From positions 14,697,967 through 14,761,966 of the forward strand of contig CM030850.1 of assembly GCA_018105865.1 (NCBI GenBank): 64,000 nucleotides of DNA, given 5' to 3'. A program made the translations under genes and the position numbers. Shown here piece by piece: positions 11,984 to 23,596 of this stretch (positions are counted from its first letter, which is position 1; each line of letters starts with the position of its first letter). The notes under the pieces are model-generated. The model was not told the DNA's origin. It saw nothing but the letters and a program-made list of their open reading frames with translations, and did no database searches. The stretch is from Metaphire vulgaris (taxonomy: Eukaryota > Annelida > Clitellata > Crassiclitellata > Megascolecidae).

Positions 11984-12538
11984 GGCGGATATGTCGAAGA
12001 TCCGTGTCGTATCACATGACGCAAACAGCCGTCGTTACACCGTCAACACCGATTAATTATATTTATTAACGTTCCAAGACAGTAATGATGACGATATATT
12101 GGTATACGCGTTTAATACGCTATCACACCGACTATATGTCCCTACTCGACAGCGCAGTTTCAATACGAACAATGTCATTTCAGCTTATCAAAACTAAAAT
12201 TGCCGAATTTGAAGAATGAACTTTTCAAATCGGCTCCTGAAAAAAACAAAGTATGATGTACAGTACAGAACATCGTGCATAAGAAATGAAATAAAAACGT
12301 TCGATTTTCTGGAATTTCGGGGGGGAGAGACCCACACTAGACAAGTCCCACCTGCCCCCGAATGAAGGTCGAAAATGTTGGTTTGGGAGAAGTCGTGAAC
12401 ACCGCCCACTGCTTTCCTGAAACAACTCGAACACTAAACAATAACTCCGTCAAAACTACTAAAATAACTGACAATGCGTTCAGAAGAATGACAGCTTCTT
12501 CTCATCTAAAATAAAATCCAAAAACTGCAGACTACGAC
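11984..12538. other. intergenic, no gene seen
   Basis: Two overlapping short minus-strand frames (12194-12434) have no recognisable domain. Confidence 0.35.
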
Positions 12539-12560
12539 ACACACACACACACACACACAG
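12539..12560 (+). repeat. (CA)n microsatellite
   Basis: Eleven CA units. Confidence 0.9.
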
Positions 12561-13189
12561 TCGACTGTTCGGTTATACATAATAAACAGCTTAGAATCTT
12601 TAACCAGAACAAAACAACAGAAAGAATCCACCCAACACAAAGCGCCTCAAGATGTTTATATTTAATCGTAAATATTCTAGAAAATAGTTTTGAAATGTCA
12701 CAGATTAACACACGAAATGTCAAAATTCCTGAAATCACAGCCTCACGAAACGTTCTAGCAAGATCCGACCACACGCAACATTAGCATAGGCCTACTATAT
12801 TGTTATTATTGTCGAAGGCAGCTTATGACAGTGCTACCATTGATATTGTACCATTGTTAGACTCTGTGCATTTGCATTCCTGTCTGGGTCACAGACAAAA
12901 CCACTTAGACTAACAGTTTTTGTGTAAACGTTCATCTCACATTAGTATGTATCACAGAAGTAGACTACATACATACATACATACATACAATGTATAGCAT
13001 TATTGCACACTGTGCTAGGACTGTTTCCATTATATAGATGCATGCGGTTGTCTGTCTTGTTAAACGTACAGTACAACGCACTATTGTTAGTCTAGTTTTT
13101 CCGCTGCGGTTACAGTGGCCATGAACAGATGTAGTTTTTTGCCACACTTGGGCTGAATTACGTGCGTATTACGCCGAGATTCAAAATCA
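12561..13189. other. intergenic; (CATA)n at 12966-12989
   Basis: Only a short CATA array is evident. Confidence 0.4.
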
Positions 13190-13330
13190 AGTAAGTAAGT
13201 AAAGTAAAATCTCGTGGATTTCTATAGCGCCTTGGAAGCAGCACAACAGTAGCTGCTTATTGTTAGGCGCTCAGAATCAAAATGGAAAATGCACAGCAGC
13301 CGTTACATCCTCCGCTTAAATGAACCGAGG
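13190..13330 (+). repeat. dispersed repeat with AAGTAAGTAAAG start and TATAGCGCCTT
   Basis: A run of AAGTAAGTAAGTAAAG leads into CTATAGCGCCTTGGAAGC. A related TATAGCGCCTTG stretch lies at about 50759, and an AAAGTAAAGTAAAG start at about 47128. Probably a SINE or LINE 3' end; the class is not settled. Confidence 0.4.
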
Positions 13331-15180
13331 CAGCGTCCATGGTAAATTTCCACTGCCAGTCAAGTACAACTGTACAACTGGTTGGCTGGCTTTTGTGCTA
13401 GCGTTCGGTTGCTACGGTAGTAGGGTTAATCGTCCTAGCGATCTACTTTTCCTAGCCTGACGATCATTACTCAGTCTGAAACAGTCACCTCGGAAACGCC
13501 AAGATCTAAGTTATCAGTCGTGGTTACTGACTGACTCACGACTAGAGGAAGAAAATAAACAAGGCTGTATAACGTACATGTACTAGTGTACGAGATGCTT
13601 TCTACTATTAAACCAAGCAGTACAACAAAGCGGTCGTTAATTCCATACTCAGATTACTAGGATAAATCATGAGATTAACCAACAGCAAAAACGGCGATAC
13701 CTTCGCGCCTGTGAGAAATCGGTGGCGACACAATTTATGCAGCGCATCAACATATCTCTCTCTATCTGACCTATTTTTGCATTAAATGCAAATGAAGAAA
13801 ATGTAGGACAAGGCGAGATTCAGACGCAGTTTAAAAACGCCAAGTCGTCTTCTAAAAATAGACACGGCTGTAACCAACGAGCATCGAGACCCCGATTCAC
13901 GGCTGACCCAGTTCTGCCAGCGGGCGGGCGGGCGGGCGGGCGGGCGGGCGGGCAGGCAACTGGCCCACCCGGTCGGCTCTGGGCCAGGTCGACGCCGGTA
14001 TAGGGACCCAAAACAAGCGACGGCATGGGCCCGAGAAATAGTTCCAATTAATACTCTACTTCGATAACATTTGCACCGTCGAGGCTAAATATCATGATCG
14101 GCCACGTCCCAGCCACCACCACCGGCACCACCGGCACCACCGGCACACCACCACCAGCACCACCGCCGTCGTCCGTCAAACCCTCGTGGCCTTGATTTCG
14201 ACGCCTTGGCCGACTTCGTCCCCGCCTCCCCACCGCACCCACTGTACCACCTCCTCTGGTCGGTCCCAGACTGATGTCAGATTTTCTTCATTAGGGACTC
14301 GCAGTGCGCCGACACAATAATACAGTAATTGCCTCGTCGTGTTCAATCGATTTTGCCGACGGCTGAGAATTTTCTGACTCAGCGGATATATTAGACCGAT
14401 GATCGCATGATCGGGGCGGGGAAGGGGGTTGGGGCGAGTGGAGGGTATAGTTTACTTTAAAGTAAGCGTGGTCCGGCCACCGCTCGCTCCCACCCACCCA
14501 CCCACCGCCAAAATACTAGACATCCGGTGGAGGAAGGGGTTCGAACTGAGAGCAGACATTTTCGAGTCAAAACACCCATATTTCGAACCTCTATCGTTGG
14601 CGCATGCTAACCACCGTATCAGCAGAACCCAGTGCTTTAAGTTTAAGCTGTTTGTCCTCCACCTCGTTTCGCCCTGTACTGAATACCGTCGACCTATTCA
14701 AACTGCATGCACACTGAGCGGCGCAGTTCAAAGACACGCTATTATTTTGAACATCGGTGTATTCACGTTCACTTCTATAGACACATTACTGCTATAGCCG
14801 TCTGTAACAGAGCGACGCACAAATGCACACTAAAAAGCATTACTTCCTGAGGTACGCGTAATCTATAATTATTAGAGTTACAGTTCTTACGATATTACAG
14901 TAGTAGCATGCGTAAATAAAGTTAGCCACTATAGCCAATAAACGACATAATGTTTGCAACTGCCCTGAGAAAAACGATGATAAACGACGTTCAATCCCCC
15001 CCCCACAAACATATGACCCATTACCGATCACACGTACATAGGTCTATGTCCTTCCCCCAGTTGGGGTGGGAGAACCAAAAGCCCCGATTTCTCGTGTACT
15101 TTACTGGCAAAAGCTAACCCCCGGTTTCTGGCTTTTTTGCGAGGGCAATCTCTCAAGCCCCAAGCCCCACATTGGCAAAT
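13331..15180. other. long stretch without supported genes
   Basis: Holds a (GGGC)n tract (13919-13953), a CACCACCGG minisatellite (about 14113-14165) and a weak tRNA-like SINE candidate on the minus strand (14536-14630: TACGGTGGTTAGCATGC, then CAGTTCGAACCCC). No reading frame has a recognisable domain. Confidence 0.4.
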
Positions 15181-15218
15181 GCAGTTGTAAACGGAACGAT
15201 AATAACGAGGACAACACG

Positions 15219-15219
<1 letters not shown>

Positions 15220-15262
<43 letters not shown>
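15220..15262 (+). repeat. (TA)n microsatellite
   Basis: About 20 TA units. Confidence 0.95.
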
Positions 15263-15263
<1 letters not shown>

Positions 15264-15586
15264 CTGCATAAAGGCGGTAACAAGACTGAGATTATAGGCA
15301 AACAATTCTGGCAGAAGATTTTTCAGGGGTCCAGCCCCAGACAGACAAGAAATATAAACTTCAGTCACTCAACAGTTCAATAATTTTGAATGAAGCGGCA
15401 TATAATAAGAGATGATCGTTCATAAAAATAACTTTTCTGGACCTGGTTCAAAGCTTATTACGAATACTTTCACGTTTCACGTCTATATCAACTCTTTGCG
15501 TGTCCCGATCGGGTCAGCGTATGCGATACATGGCGCAGGTTGTCTAAAATGTCCGCAAGAAATTGTTGACAACAATATTACACAAT

Positions 15587-17788
15587 AGGGCGGGTCGAAA
15601 CATAAAAAATTTTGGAATTTCATTACGGAACTTGGTAATTATTTGTGAAATGAAGTTTAAAGAAAGAAACAACTAATAAAATGGTAGTTGTGCTATTGCA
15701 AACGCCCCATTTTTGGCCCTAAAGATTGTAGTATTTATCAGCATTGCTCATTTGTTACAGAATTGTTATTGCTTGCTATTTTGGCATACAATTTTTTTTA
15801 TCTACCTAACTTTCGACTGTAATTTGATTGCCTCTTTATTTTATCAGTACACTGTTCGATAATTTATTCTATAAATGCTGGAAAGTGTGGTTTCGACATG
15901 AGAACAAGAAACATTACATGGCATGCTATATTCGGTAATGTTATAGGAATTCCTTTCAATATGATGCCGACAAATACACAAGTTGGACAGCACTTCTTGC
16001 ACATCAAAACAAAAAAGAATGACACAAAGACAATAAAATAGCTGTGTCAGAGGCTATCATCAATCTCTGGAACAAGGCTTTCATTCCAACACTTCACTCT
16101 CCGTCTGTCTTGAAATGTGTCGAAACACTAATTTCCACTGGTTCAGAACTATGTCTCTCTAAGTCAAGTTCAACACGTCAAACCACCTTCTTGAGTAGCT
16201 TGAACTCTTTGTTTGACATTGCAGCATGCACTTGTGTCATTTGCTATAACGAATCCACAAAACAAATCAGCACATCTTGCAAGTGTCTTAAACATTTGAA
16301 AGTCCCGCAACAGGAACAGTTGTTCTTATTGGATTAAAGAAATTCAAGAAAAATGTTTATTGGAAGGTTAGACGTAGAATCAACAAAGCGGTTATGAAAA
16401 AGGATGCAACGAAAGCACAATGAAGAAGACAAAACTAAAAGAGTAACGAAAACATCGGATAGTGATAATAAATATTAGATCTTGGTGAAGACAAAGTCAA
16501 TGATAGTGAAGGGAGTGATTAAGAATGCAACTGTGGGGTATTTTCTGATAGCGATTCTGAACTCTTTTGCAGAAAAAATAAGATCAAATCAAATGCGATT
16601 ACCTCTTCTGCACCTAGCAAAAGAAGCGAACAGTGCTTATCCATTTTGGCCTTGTAAGCAAAGAAGATCAAAGCTTTGTAATTGATAAGAACAAAGTACA
16701 TTGCGAGAGACATAAATTAAAGAAACATTGGCAGCGAGGTATACAGTATGACAGTCACACAAATCCATAACAGGTATTTACGTCGAGGGGAGATGGAATG
16801 CCACTTTAGTCAAAGTAAACAGAAATAGCAAGTGGTGTGGTGATACTATTGTTGAAGATCACTATGTTCTCGTTGTCTAACTCACGTTACACCTTCACCA
16901 GGAAGAAGTGCTGGCATTGCCAGTAGTATTCTGAAATTAATAACAGAGATGCAGAATTCAGATGCAGGCGATTGCATCTCAGCAGTAGGCTGCGATGGTA
17001 CATACAATAACACAGGCTGTAAAGCTGGAGTAGTCCATCAGATTGAACTGATTAGGACACTTGCAAGATATGCTGATTTGTTTTGTGGATTCGTCATAGC
17101 AAATGACACAATTGCATGTTGCAACATTCAGTCAATTGGTTTATATGTATGCTGCATACAAATGAATTAATTGCCTTTGAGAAATCTGTTTAAAACGTTG
17201 GTTGGATGGATCCACCTATGGACCCTCAAGTTTCTCTGACCTCATTGTGTAATGAATTGCAGCACTGCGAAAGTACAGTAAATTCCTTGTTCGTTTTGAA
17301 AATACTACATGTGACCACGATATGCCAGAGTTGAGTGAAGACGTATTAGATGAAGATATTGCCAAGCTAGGAATTGTCCCACTTACTTTGGATTACAAGA
17401 ATCACACACAAGAAGTGGAGCGTTGCATAAAACTAGTAACAGATGCTTCAACAGCAGTTCATTGCTTTGATGCAAGAGACGGTTTTATTCACGCCCGAGT
17501 CAATTATCGAAATCTAATGCCCTATTTGAGTAAAAAAAAGATTTTTGTGAAAACTTCTTGTAATAAACACTTACTGAGTGAGTAACTGTGAAATGCCGAT
17601 CGTCTATTGATCATTCATTGATGGCATACAAATTTTTGTGATTTTCAAGTAATGTACAAACTTTCCTAATTAAAAATGGGGCACTTCCACATGTTCCAAA
17701 GTAGTTTTTTTGTGATTTTCTTCCAAATCAGATGGAAATGCAAATATTTCCTCAGTTCCGTGACAAAAAATTTTTTTCGACCCGCCCT
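15587..17788 (+). mobile_element. 2.2-kb DNA transposon, 10-bp TSD, unassigned superfamily
   Basis: The 14-bp left terminus AGGGCGGGTCGAAA is matched by its exact inverse TTTCGACCCGCCCT at 17775-17788, and AT-rich sequence follows inside both ends. A perfect 10-bp direct repeat, ATTACACAAT, flanks it at 15577-15586 and 17789-17798. A 10-bp TSD is outside the hAT (8) and Tc1/mariner (TA) norms and closest to the 9-10 bp of Mutator-like elements, but the terminus is not one I can assign. A degraded plus-strand protein fills the centre. Composition is AT-rich, unlike the GC-rich genes nearby. Confidence 0.85.
15949..17585 (+). pseudogene. decayed protein of an uncharacterised transposon family
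   Basis: Broken plus-strand segments line up in order: MMPTNTQVGQHFLHIKTKK (about 15960), then 16044-16337 with INLWNKAFIPTLHS, LFDIAACTCV and KVPQQEQLFLLD; then GRKDATLV-like and EDHYVLV near 16780-16870; then 16949-17170 with VGCDGTYNNTG and GVVHQIELI; then PLRNLFKTLVG (about 17175); then 17322-17585 with HTQEVERCIKLVTDAS and ARDGFIHARVNYRNLMP. I recall the same ordered motifs (CDGT..NTG, HANELPLRH, HTQxVERCxKLVTEAS) in multi-copy uncharacterised proteins of aphids and cnidarians. The acidic residues may belong to a DDE-type nuclease, but that is inference. Multiple stops and frameshifts; not functional. Confidence 0.7.
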
Positions 17789-17933
17789 ATTACACAATAT
17801 GTACACAAGATATTCATAATCTAGACTAAATCTTTTGCATAAAGAAACTCTCGACCGTAATTCAAACAGCGCAACAGTCTCAACATCACTCTTGTTAGAC
17901 TGAAATTTTAATAGAACCCATAAATTTTATGAC

Positions 17934-18001
<68 letters not shown>
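17934..18001 (+). repeat. (TA)n microsatellite
   Basis: About 33 TA units, roughly 150 bp beyond the SoxC stop codon. Confidence 0.95.
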
Positions 18002-18004
<3 letters not shown>

Positions 18005-18094
18005 GGATATCAATGGAAATTCTTAACACTGCAACAGCAATAACCTGAATCGAAACTGTCTCCGTTAGAACTCTCCCCCGGGGTGGGTAAAACA

Positions 18095-18136
18095 CACGTG
18101 ACCTGCGGCACGTGACCTGCGGCACGTGACCTGCGG
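18095..18136 (+). repeat. 3 x 14-bp repeat containing an E-box
   Basis: Three exact, contiguous copies of CACGTGACCTGCGG begin at 18095, 18109 and 18123. They lie 16 bp beyond the SoxC stop, on its 3' side. Each unit holds a CACGTGAC bHLH-ZIP-type site. Confidence 0.9.
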
Positions 18137-18151
18137 CGTTTCATCGACCAA

Positions 18152-19651
18152 TCAGATGTCGAATCCGAGATTCGTTTCCAGCCAATCGCTGTCGCCGAGT
18201 ATCTCCGTCACTTCCGGCGTCGAATAGTCGTCCGCGTAGTCGTCCGACCTTGACCCTCCGATCGACCCGCCGATGAACCCATCGTCGTCATCGTGGTCGT
18301 GGTCGGGGTCTGACCTTGGGTCTCGCGGTCCCAGGTCGAAGTCGAAATTCCACCCGTACGGCCACAGTCCCGTCCTCGCGTAGCCGTCCATCTCGGCAAA
18401 GGTGAAGAACTGTGCCTCCGACTGCGGGAAGTGGATCGGATCGACGGTGGCGCCGCTGCCCGGAATAGAAGGGGAGGACGACAAGAGGGAAACCGAGGAG
18501 GAGGAGGAGGAGGAGGAAGCGACGGACGACGTCGACCCTCCGCCGGCGGTCTTCAGCGAGAAGGAGGACGAGTTGGAGGATGCGCCCCCGTCGCCGCCGC
18601 CGCCGGCCCCCATCGGGTACAGGCTCTCGGATGCGGTGGGGCTTAGGCAGTCTTCGTCGCGTCCGTCTTCGACGCTCAGGGCCGCCGTCAAGGAAAGTCG
18701 TCGATGCGCCCTCCTGAAGTAGCCCCTGCCGACCGCCGCCGCCGTTTCCGTCTTCGGTCTTGACCTCTGACCTTCCACCGACGACGACGACGACCCTTGA
18801 CCTAATCTACGCACGTGACCTCCTCGTGTCCGTCTGTCGGCGGCGCCTTTCCTCGTCGTCCGTCCGCCGGAGGAGGAGGCGCTGCTGCCCTTCCTCTGCC
18901 CGGCGTCCTTCTTCTTCTTGACCGCCGCCGCCGCCGCCGCAGCGACGGTCGACGCCTTCTTTCGCGGTCGATACTTGTAGTCGGGGTACTCCTTGAGGTG
19001 GAAGCCGCGCAGCCGTTCCGCCTCCTCGACGTACGGACATCGTTCGGCGTCCGACAGCGTCCTCCAGACCCGACCGAGCCGTTTGCTGATCTCGGCGTTG
19101 TGCAGCTTCGGGTCCGTCTCCGTCAACTGGCGCCGCTGGATCTGCGACCAGACCATAAAGGCGTTCATCGGGCGCTTGACCCGCTGCTCGGCCGGTCGCG
19201 TGTTCGTCGCGTCCGAGTAGGGCGTTCTCGACTCGGGACTGACCGCCGGAAAACCGGTCTCGTCCCCGGACCCTGCTGCTGCTGCTGCTGCCTCCAAGAA
19301 GGCCAGTTCGAGCCGTGCAGATAGTAGGAGTGCGGTAGCATCGCGTATTTTTTTCGAAATTAAAGCGCTTTGGCGTCTTCCTCTTCGTCTTCTTCTTCTT
19401 CGGCGTTCTTTCTTCGGCCGCGTCGGCGTCGCAATCGAATCCGAGATCAGTGAGGTACAGCGGGGCATACGACCCATCCGACCGGTTCGTCCCATTCGAG
19501 CCCCGTCCTCCTCCTCTTCTCCTTCTTCTTCTTCTTCTTCTTCGCTGGCCCTCGTTCTTCCTAACCCCCGGGCGCCGCGTCCAATCGAGACGCACTGAGC
19601 GCCGACTGTGCGCTGGTCAGTCACCGTTGTGTTGTTTATGTTCCGTCGCAT
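18152..19651 (-). CDS. SoxC: SoxC-family HMG-box transcription factor
   Basis: Sequence-specific nuclear transcription factor; SoxC proteins (vertebrate SOX4/11/12, fly Sox14) act in neural and progenitor differentiation. From the chosen Met the protein has 499 residues. The HMG box is at about 157-231, with [29 protein letters not shown] and [19 protein letters not shown] followed by [10 protein letters not shown] favours SoxC. Poly-Ala, Lys/Arg- and Ser-rich tracts follow. The C-terminus [19 protein letters not shown] resembles the SoxC activation domain, and the single exon is also typical. The frame stays open to a Met at 19801, but TATA-like and CCAAT motifs lie between, so I prefer the Met at 19651; later Mets (for example at about 19495) are possible. 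Overlapping GC-rich frames are shadows. Confidence 0.92.
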   Translation of the reverse strand: MRRNINNTTVTDQRTVGAQCVSIGRGARGLGRTRASEEEEEEEGEEEEDGARMGRTGRMGRMPRCTSLISDSIATPTRPKKERRRRRRRRGRRQSALISKKIRDATALLLSARLELAFLEAAAAAAGSGDETGFPAVSPESRTPYSDATNTRPAEQRVKRPMNAFMVWSQIQRRQLTETDPKLHNAEISKRLGRVWRTLSDAERCPYVEEAERLRGFHLKEYPDYKYRPRKKASTVAAAAAAAVKKKKDAGQRKGSSASSSGGRTTRKGAADRRTRGGHVRRLGQGSSSSSVEGQRSRPKTETAAAVGRGYFRRAHRRLSLTAALSVEDGRDEDCLSPTASESLYPMGAGGGGDGGASSNSSSFSLKTAGGGSTSSVASSSSSSSSVSLLSSSPSIPGSGATVDPIHFPQSEAQFFTFAEMDGYARTGLWPYGWNFDFDLGPRDPRSDPDHDHDDDDGFIGGSIGGSRSDDYADDYSTPEVTEILGDSDWLETNLGFDI

Positions 19652-19678
19652 CGCCGGGGGGAGGGGGAGGGAGGGGGC

Positions 19679-19765
19679 TGACGTCACCGTCGACCAATCG
19701 CGGCTCGCGCAGCCCGGCGCTATTAATAGACGCGACGCTGCGATTGGCTGCCCCGATATGCTAAT
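19679..19765 (-). promoter_or_regulatory. putative SoxC core promoter
   Basis: Read on the minus strand: an octamer-like ATTAGCAT (19758-19765), a CCAAT box (19743-19747), a TATA-like TATTAATA (19721-19728), a second CCAAT in opposite orientation (19694-19698) and a CRE-type TGACGTCA palindrome (19679-19686). Spacing suggests initiation near 19695, upstream of the chosen start codon. Inferred from motifs only. Confidence 0.45.
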
Positions 19766-19801
19766 CGGCGCGACCTTCGGCGGTCGATAGATGGCGAACA
19801 T

Positions 19802-19990
19802 CCAGGTTATCTGAACCGAGGGACATCGATACTTCTGCTGCGGACGATGATCACCTTTGTGCGCCCAGGAGGCCGACTAACTAATGAATATTCATCGTTT
19901 TGCTGGGGTCGCTAACCTGGACGGAAACGGAGTTATATTTCTTAAAATAAAGAAAGATATAATTATTACAGCGATTATCTATTTCACAGG

Positions 19991-20024
<34 letters not shown>

Positions 20025-20526
20025 GAATGGGGCGGGCGGGGGGTGCTAGCCGTTGGGTGACCCAGTTCTAGGCTCCGCCTCCCAGAGCACTCGCTAGGTG
20101 GCGTTCGATCCAGTGCATTCCAAGAAATACGGTGCATTCGACGGCGTAATGACGAGCGTTTCCGGCGGTCTTCGCTAGAGGCCGTGGTCGTCTCACTAAC
20201 AGAGCGGGTCAGTGACCTTTGACCTTCTGGTCGTCCCAATCGTCGTACCAGGCCCCGGGCGCTATCGGCCGAAGTGGTGTCGTCGCCGCCGCTGTGGCCT
20301 TGGCAGGTCCGGCCTCAGGCCTCGTCCTTTAGGCCTGGCCTGGCCTGGCCTTAGACGAAGGCCATAGTAACATATCATCATCGCAAGTCGTGTCAATGTT
20401 CTGAATCGGCGGTTGCCTTGTGTGATTAATGTCTTCGTGACGAACGAAATCTGTGACGCTCTTAAGAGCGGACGAATGGATTTCTAAGCCAATTATCGCC
20501 CGTGAAGGCCATTTTGTGTTTTCTGA
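19802..20526. other. SoxC upstream region, (GA)n at 19990-20022
   Basis: No coding region supported. Contains a GA array, a GC-rich stretch and GGCCTGGCCTGGCCTGGCC near 20333. May hold regulatory sequence; this cannot be read from one genome. Confidence 0.35.
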
Positions 20527-20576
20527 TTGATGATGATGACGGCGATGATGATGATGACGATGATGATGATGATGAG
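20527..20576 (+). repeat. (GAT)n tract
   Basis: GATGATGAC units; the His-rich frame on the other strand is an artefact. Confidence 0.85.
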
Positions 20577-20770
20577 GCCAATGGTTTGTATTGAGTGTGT
20601 TAGTGATGGCCTTCACATCAACGTACAGTGCTTGGACTTTATAAGCTCGGCCTTCGACAACTCGGAAATTACTTAGTCCGGTCAGAGAACGACAGACGAT
20701 ATTAATCGCGATGGAAATCGATTTGATTTTTTTTACTTTTTAACGATGGATGGAAATTCAAGGACAGTCC

Positions 20771-20850
20771 AGCGACCCTCGGTGGCTCATTGGGTGGAGC
20801 GTCAGCCCTGCCTTAGATTGGTCAACCCGGATTCGATTCCAGGTGGCTCG
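20771..20850 (+). mobile_element. tRNA-derived SINE head
   Basis: An A-box-like TGGCTCATTGGGTGGAGC (20783-20800) and a B-box GGATTCGATTCC (20829-20840) have tRNA-like spacing, but the acceptor and anticodon stems do not form well. A SINE or tRNA pseudogene. Confidence 0.5.
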
Positions 20851-20956
20851 CGTTAGTGTAGCATGACGGATTCGTTTAATTAATTCCATTTGGCAGAAAA
20901 TAGGGAAAACAAAGATGGAGGAAGATAAAGAGTGCTACTAGAAAAGTCTCTCTAAA

Positions 20957-21136
20957 CATCGGCGTAGCCAAGGATGAAGGAGGACACGGGGGGCCTCTAT
21001 TCTGGGTGGGACCGGTCGTAGAATTTGTGTAAAACCGTTGAGAACTTGTTGAAGGGGCGAGGTTAGGTAGGAGAATATTTTACCAGAAAAAGTCGCTGTG
21101 CCCCCTCCCCATTCCAGAACCCTGGCTACGCCACTG
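20957..21136 (+). mobile_element. hAT-type MITE, family C (CAGTGGCGTAGCC)
   Basis: Left end CATCGGCGTAGCCAAGG, right end CCTGGCTACGCCACTG. The interior (GGACCGGTCGTAGAATTTGTG, then CCGTTGAGAACTTG) is shared with 23602-23700 and 54475-54620. The TSD is lost. Confidence 0.75.
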
Positions 21137-21854
21137 TGGGACGAGGAGGGAGGGAGTGTAGACTCGGATCAAGCTGTCGCCAGGCGCCAGGTAGAACAGC
21201 ACAAGCAGCATCGAAATTCGAGAACATAGATAAAGAATTTTAAAGATACTATTTGCAAATATGCATGGAGACGGTCGTATACAAGAAACGCCCGGCGGTT
21301 ATCAGTCTAACCTTCGAGCCTGTTTCTTCATATGTAAATATTATCGCATTTGAACGTCATGATGACTTCGAGCTGATCCAACTGAAGTATTGAATTCTGA
21401 TTAGAAAATTAATGATTAATAGGTTTTGCTGTTGACAGACTTGACAAGACAAGTAGGCCCACTAGCGGGAACATCGGTCTCTTCTCGTATCTTTCTTCAA
21501 CTCACTTAAATTTAGCTAAGGTCATATTATTATTATGATAACCAGTATTATTCATAATGACTTATGATGCATATTACGACTATGAGATATTAATCTACAC
21601 ATGTGAGTGAATGATCCAAATACAAATGATGTGCTTTTCAGGATGTACATCAGACCTTGTTTTTTATTTTGACCATTTCTCTTCTAATGATGATTAATAC
21701 AATGAACCTAACGTACAAATGAGAACTTTCAGGCTTTAAGATTCTGATATTTAAATACCTATGAATTATAACAATTAATTATTTTTATATACATCAATCA
21801 ATATTCTGTTAATGATAATTATTGTTTCTAAATTAAGTAGTCTGCGTTATTATA
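21137..21854. other. intergenic, no gene seen
   Basis: AT-rich; no supported feature. Confidence 0.4.
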
Positions 21855-22250
21855 ATTGGTTGAAGATCTCGGAGCGTATAGTTTATAAACTTTCCGAGCA
21901 CAGAACGACCCTCTCTGCCCGGAGTACATTTCTGCGCTTATACAGCGACCGATGTCGACAGACTGTTGGAAACAGCTGCGATCAAACAAGCGACTTCGCC
22001 TTTATGTCCCTCCTCCGTCCAAGACGGTGATGCTGTGGGGAGATCCGTGACCCGCGGCAACCCTCTTCTCTGGAATGCTCTCTTCCCGCCTCGGTGACAT
22101 CTATTACATCCTTCGAGGCGTTTGCGACTGCCCTCAAGACGCACTTATTTCGCGCGTCTTATGAACATTTGTAAATCGCTCTTGATTTTAGCTCCTGCTA
22201 TGTTATGGCGTTAAATAAATTATATAGTGAATAGAATAGAATAGAATAAC
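21855..22250 (+). mobile_element. CR1/L2-like LINE 3' end
   Basis: Translating across one frameshift gives the C-terminal signature of these reverse transcriptases: ISERIVYKLS, then NPLLWNAL, then a segment ending SFEAFATALKTHLFRASYEHL-like before the stop at about 22172. The 3' end reads TTAAATAAATTATATAGTG followed by a short (AATAG)n tail (22231-22250). Heavily 5'-truncated. Confidence 0.75.
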
Positions 22251-22929
22251 TAAGCGTTTAAAAATGACCAGCATATTTTACAATATGTTTATGCTTAAAT
22301 ATACAGCTTCACGGACTTTGTCGCTAGCAGCGAAACTTGAGGCTACTCTTGTAGATGCAAAAATTGCAGCGATTATTTGGGGTGGTGGTGGGGGGGTGAC
22401 CAGCTGCTAAATTGGATACCCCTTTGCTCATACGTGGCGAGACGCCCCCATGATCGCCGCCTATGCCGGAACTAGGCCTGTTAGGTCACCTGGGTCAACT
22501 GGCTCAGACTATTACAACACTCGACCACTGTCACTTCTCTGTCAGAAATTATATATCGCGTTTTGCGTTTGAAATATTATTGTAGATTTGGTCAAACATT
22601 CCTTTCTTGACCAGAATAAGTAAGTAAGTTGTGTTAAATTATTAAAACGTACGCCCTCTGGCGATTCTACGAAGACTCAACAAGGCATTATAAATTATAA
22701 TATAAACAAATAAATAATAGGCACATAAATAGCTAGATAAATACGAAAAATTCATGCACAAATAAGCATATTTAACTAAATTGTAAAAAAATAATCTATC
22801 AAGGAATTACTTTATTCTACTTCTTCGAGACATGAGTATTATTTGAGTCGACAGAGCAGGAGTCGGATCACGTGACCTTCAGACTAGAACCACTCTTAGT
22901 GCCCTATAGTGCATTGGCCTTGATAGGCG
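22251..22929. other. intergenic, no gene seen
   Basis: AT-rich with a poly-G stretch near 22378-22398. No gene. Confidence 0.4.
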
Positions 22930-22990
22930 AATGGAGGAGATGGAGGAGGAAAGGGTGGAGGAGGAGGAAGAGGAGGAGGAGGAGGAGGAG
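22930..22990 (+). repeat. (GGA)n tract
   Basis: Imperfect GGA/GGAGGAA units. Confidence 0.85.
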
Positions 22991-23123
22991 CAAGGTTCCT
23001 GATTAGAACACTTAACGTTTCTTCGTCTGAGAAGAAGAAGATGCTTTAAATCTGACGATCATCGATCGATCTTCTCGGAAGATAAGCCTCGACGATGCAC
23101 CCGGTGCGATTTACCAGGTAGAC

Positions 23124-23173
<50 letters not shown>

Positions 23174-23175
23174 GG
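23124..23175 (+). repeat. (CAGA)n microsatellite
   Basis: About 12 CAGA units. Confidence 0.95.
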
Positions 23176-23503
23176 GAAACGGTCGCTTTTATCGTCACCA
23201 CCGACGATCTGACCATTCCTGTTGGTCATTTCGTGACATGCGCTCTGAAGTCACGTGACAGATCGACGTCACGTGATAGGTCCACTTGGCTTCTTTGCCT
23301 CTGGAACTTGAGGCCTTCCTGCCTATAATCTGAGACTGAGATTAAGGTCCAATGTATTTGCAGATTGTAAATAAGAAAAGAAAAACTCCTCAAGATCTTG
23401 ATAAATGTCTGTTCCGGTGTTCCCATAAATCTTTTCCCAAATTTTAAATTTTTTCTGTTAGCTCTTATTGCAGAAGACCGAAGAAATTCGGTCAAAATCA
23501 AAC

Positions 23504-23504
<1 letters not shown>

Positions 23505-23539
<35 letters not shown>

Positions 23540-23553
23540 TGGTTAAAGTCAAA

Positions 23554-23594
<41 letters not shown>
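23505..23594 (+). repeat. two (TA)n arrays
   Basis: TA arrays (23507-23536 and 23553-23594), each preceded by a GTCAAA.CC(T/C)ATATA copy, suggest a local tandem duplication. Confidence 0.9.

Positions 23595-23595
<1 letters not shown>

Positions 23596-23596
<1 letters not shown>

Noticed and set aside
18807..19595. 262-residue frame overlapping SoxC on the same strand
   Set aside because: Shifted reading of SoxC; Arg/Gly-rich by composition.
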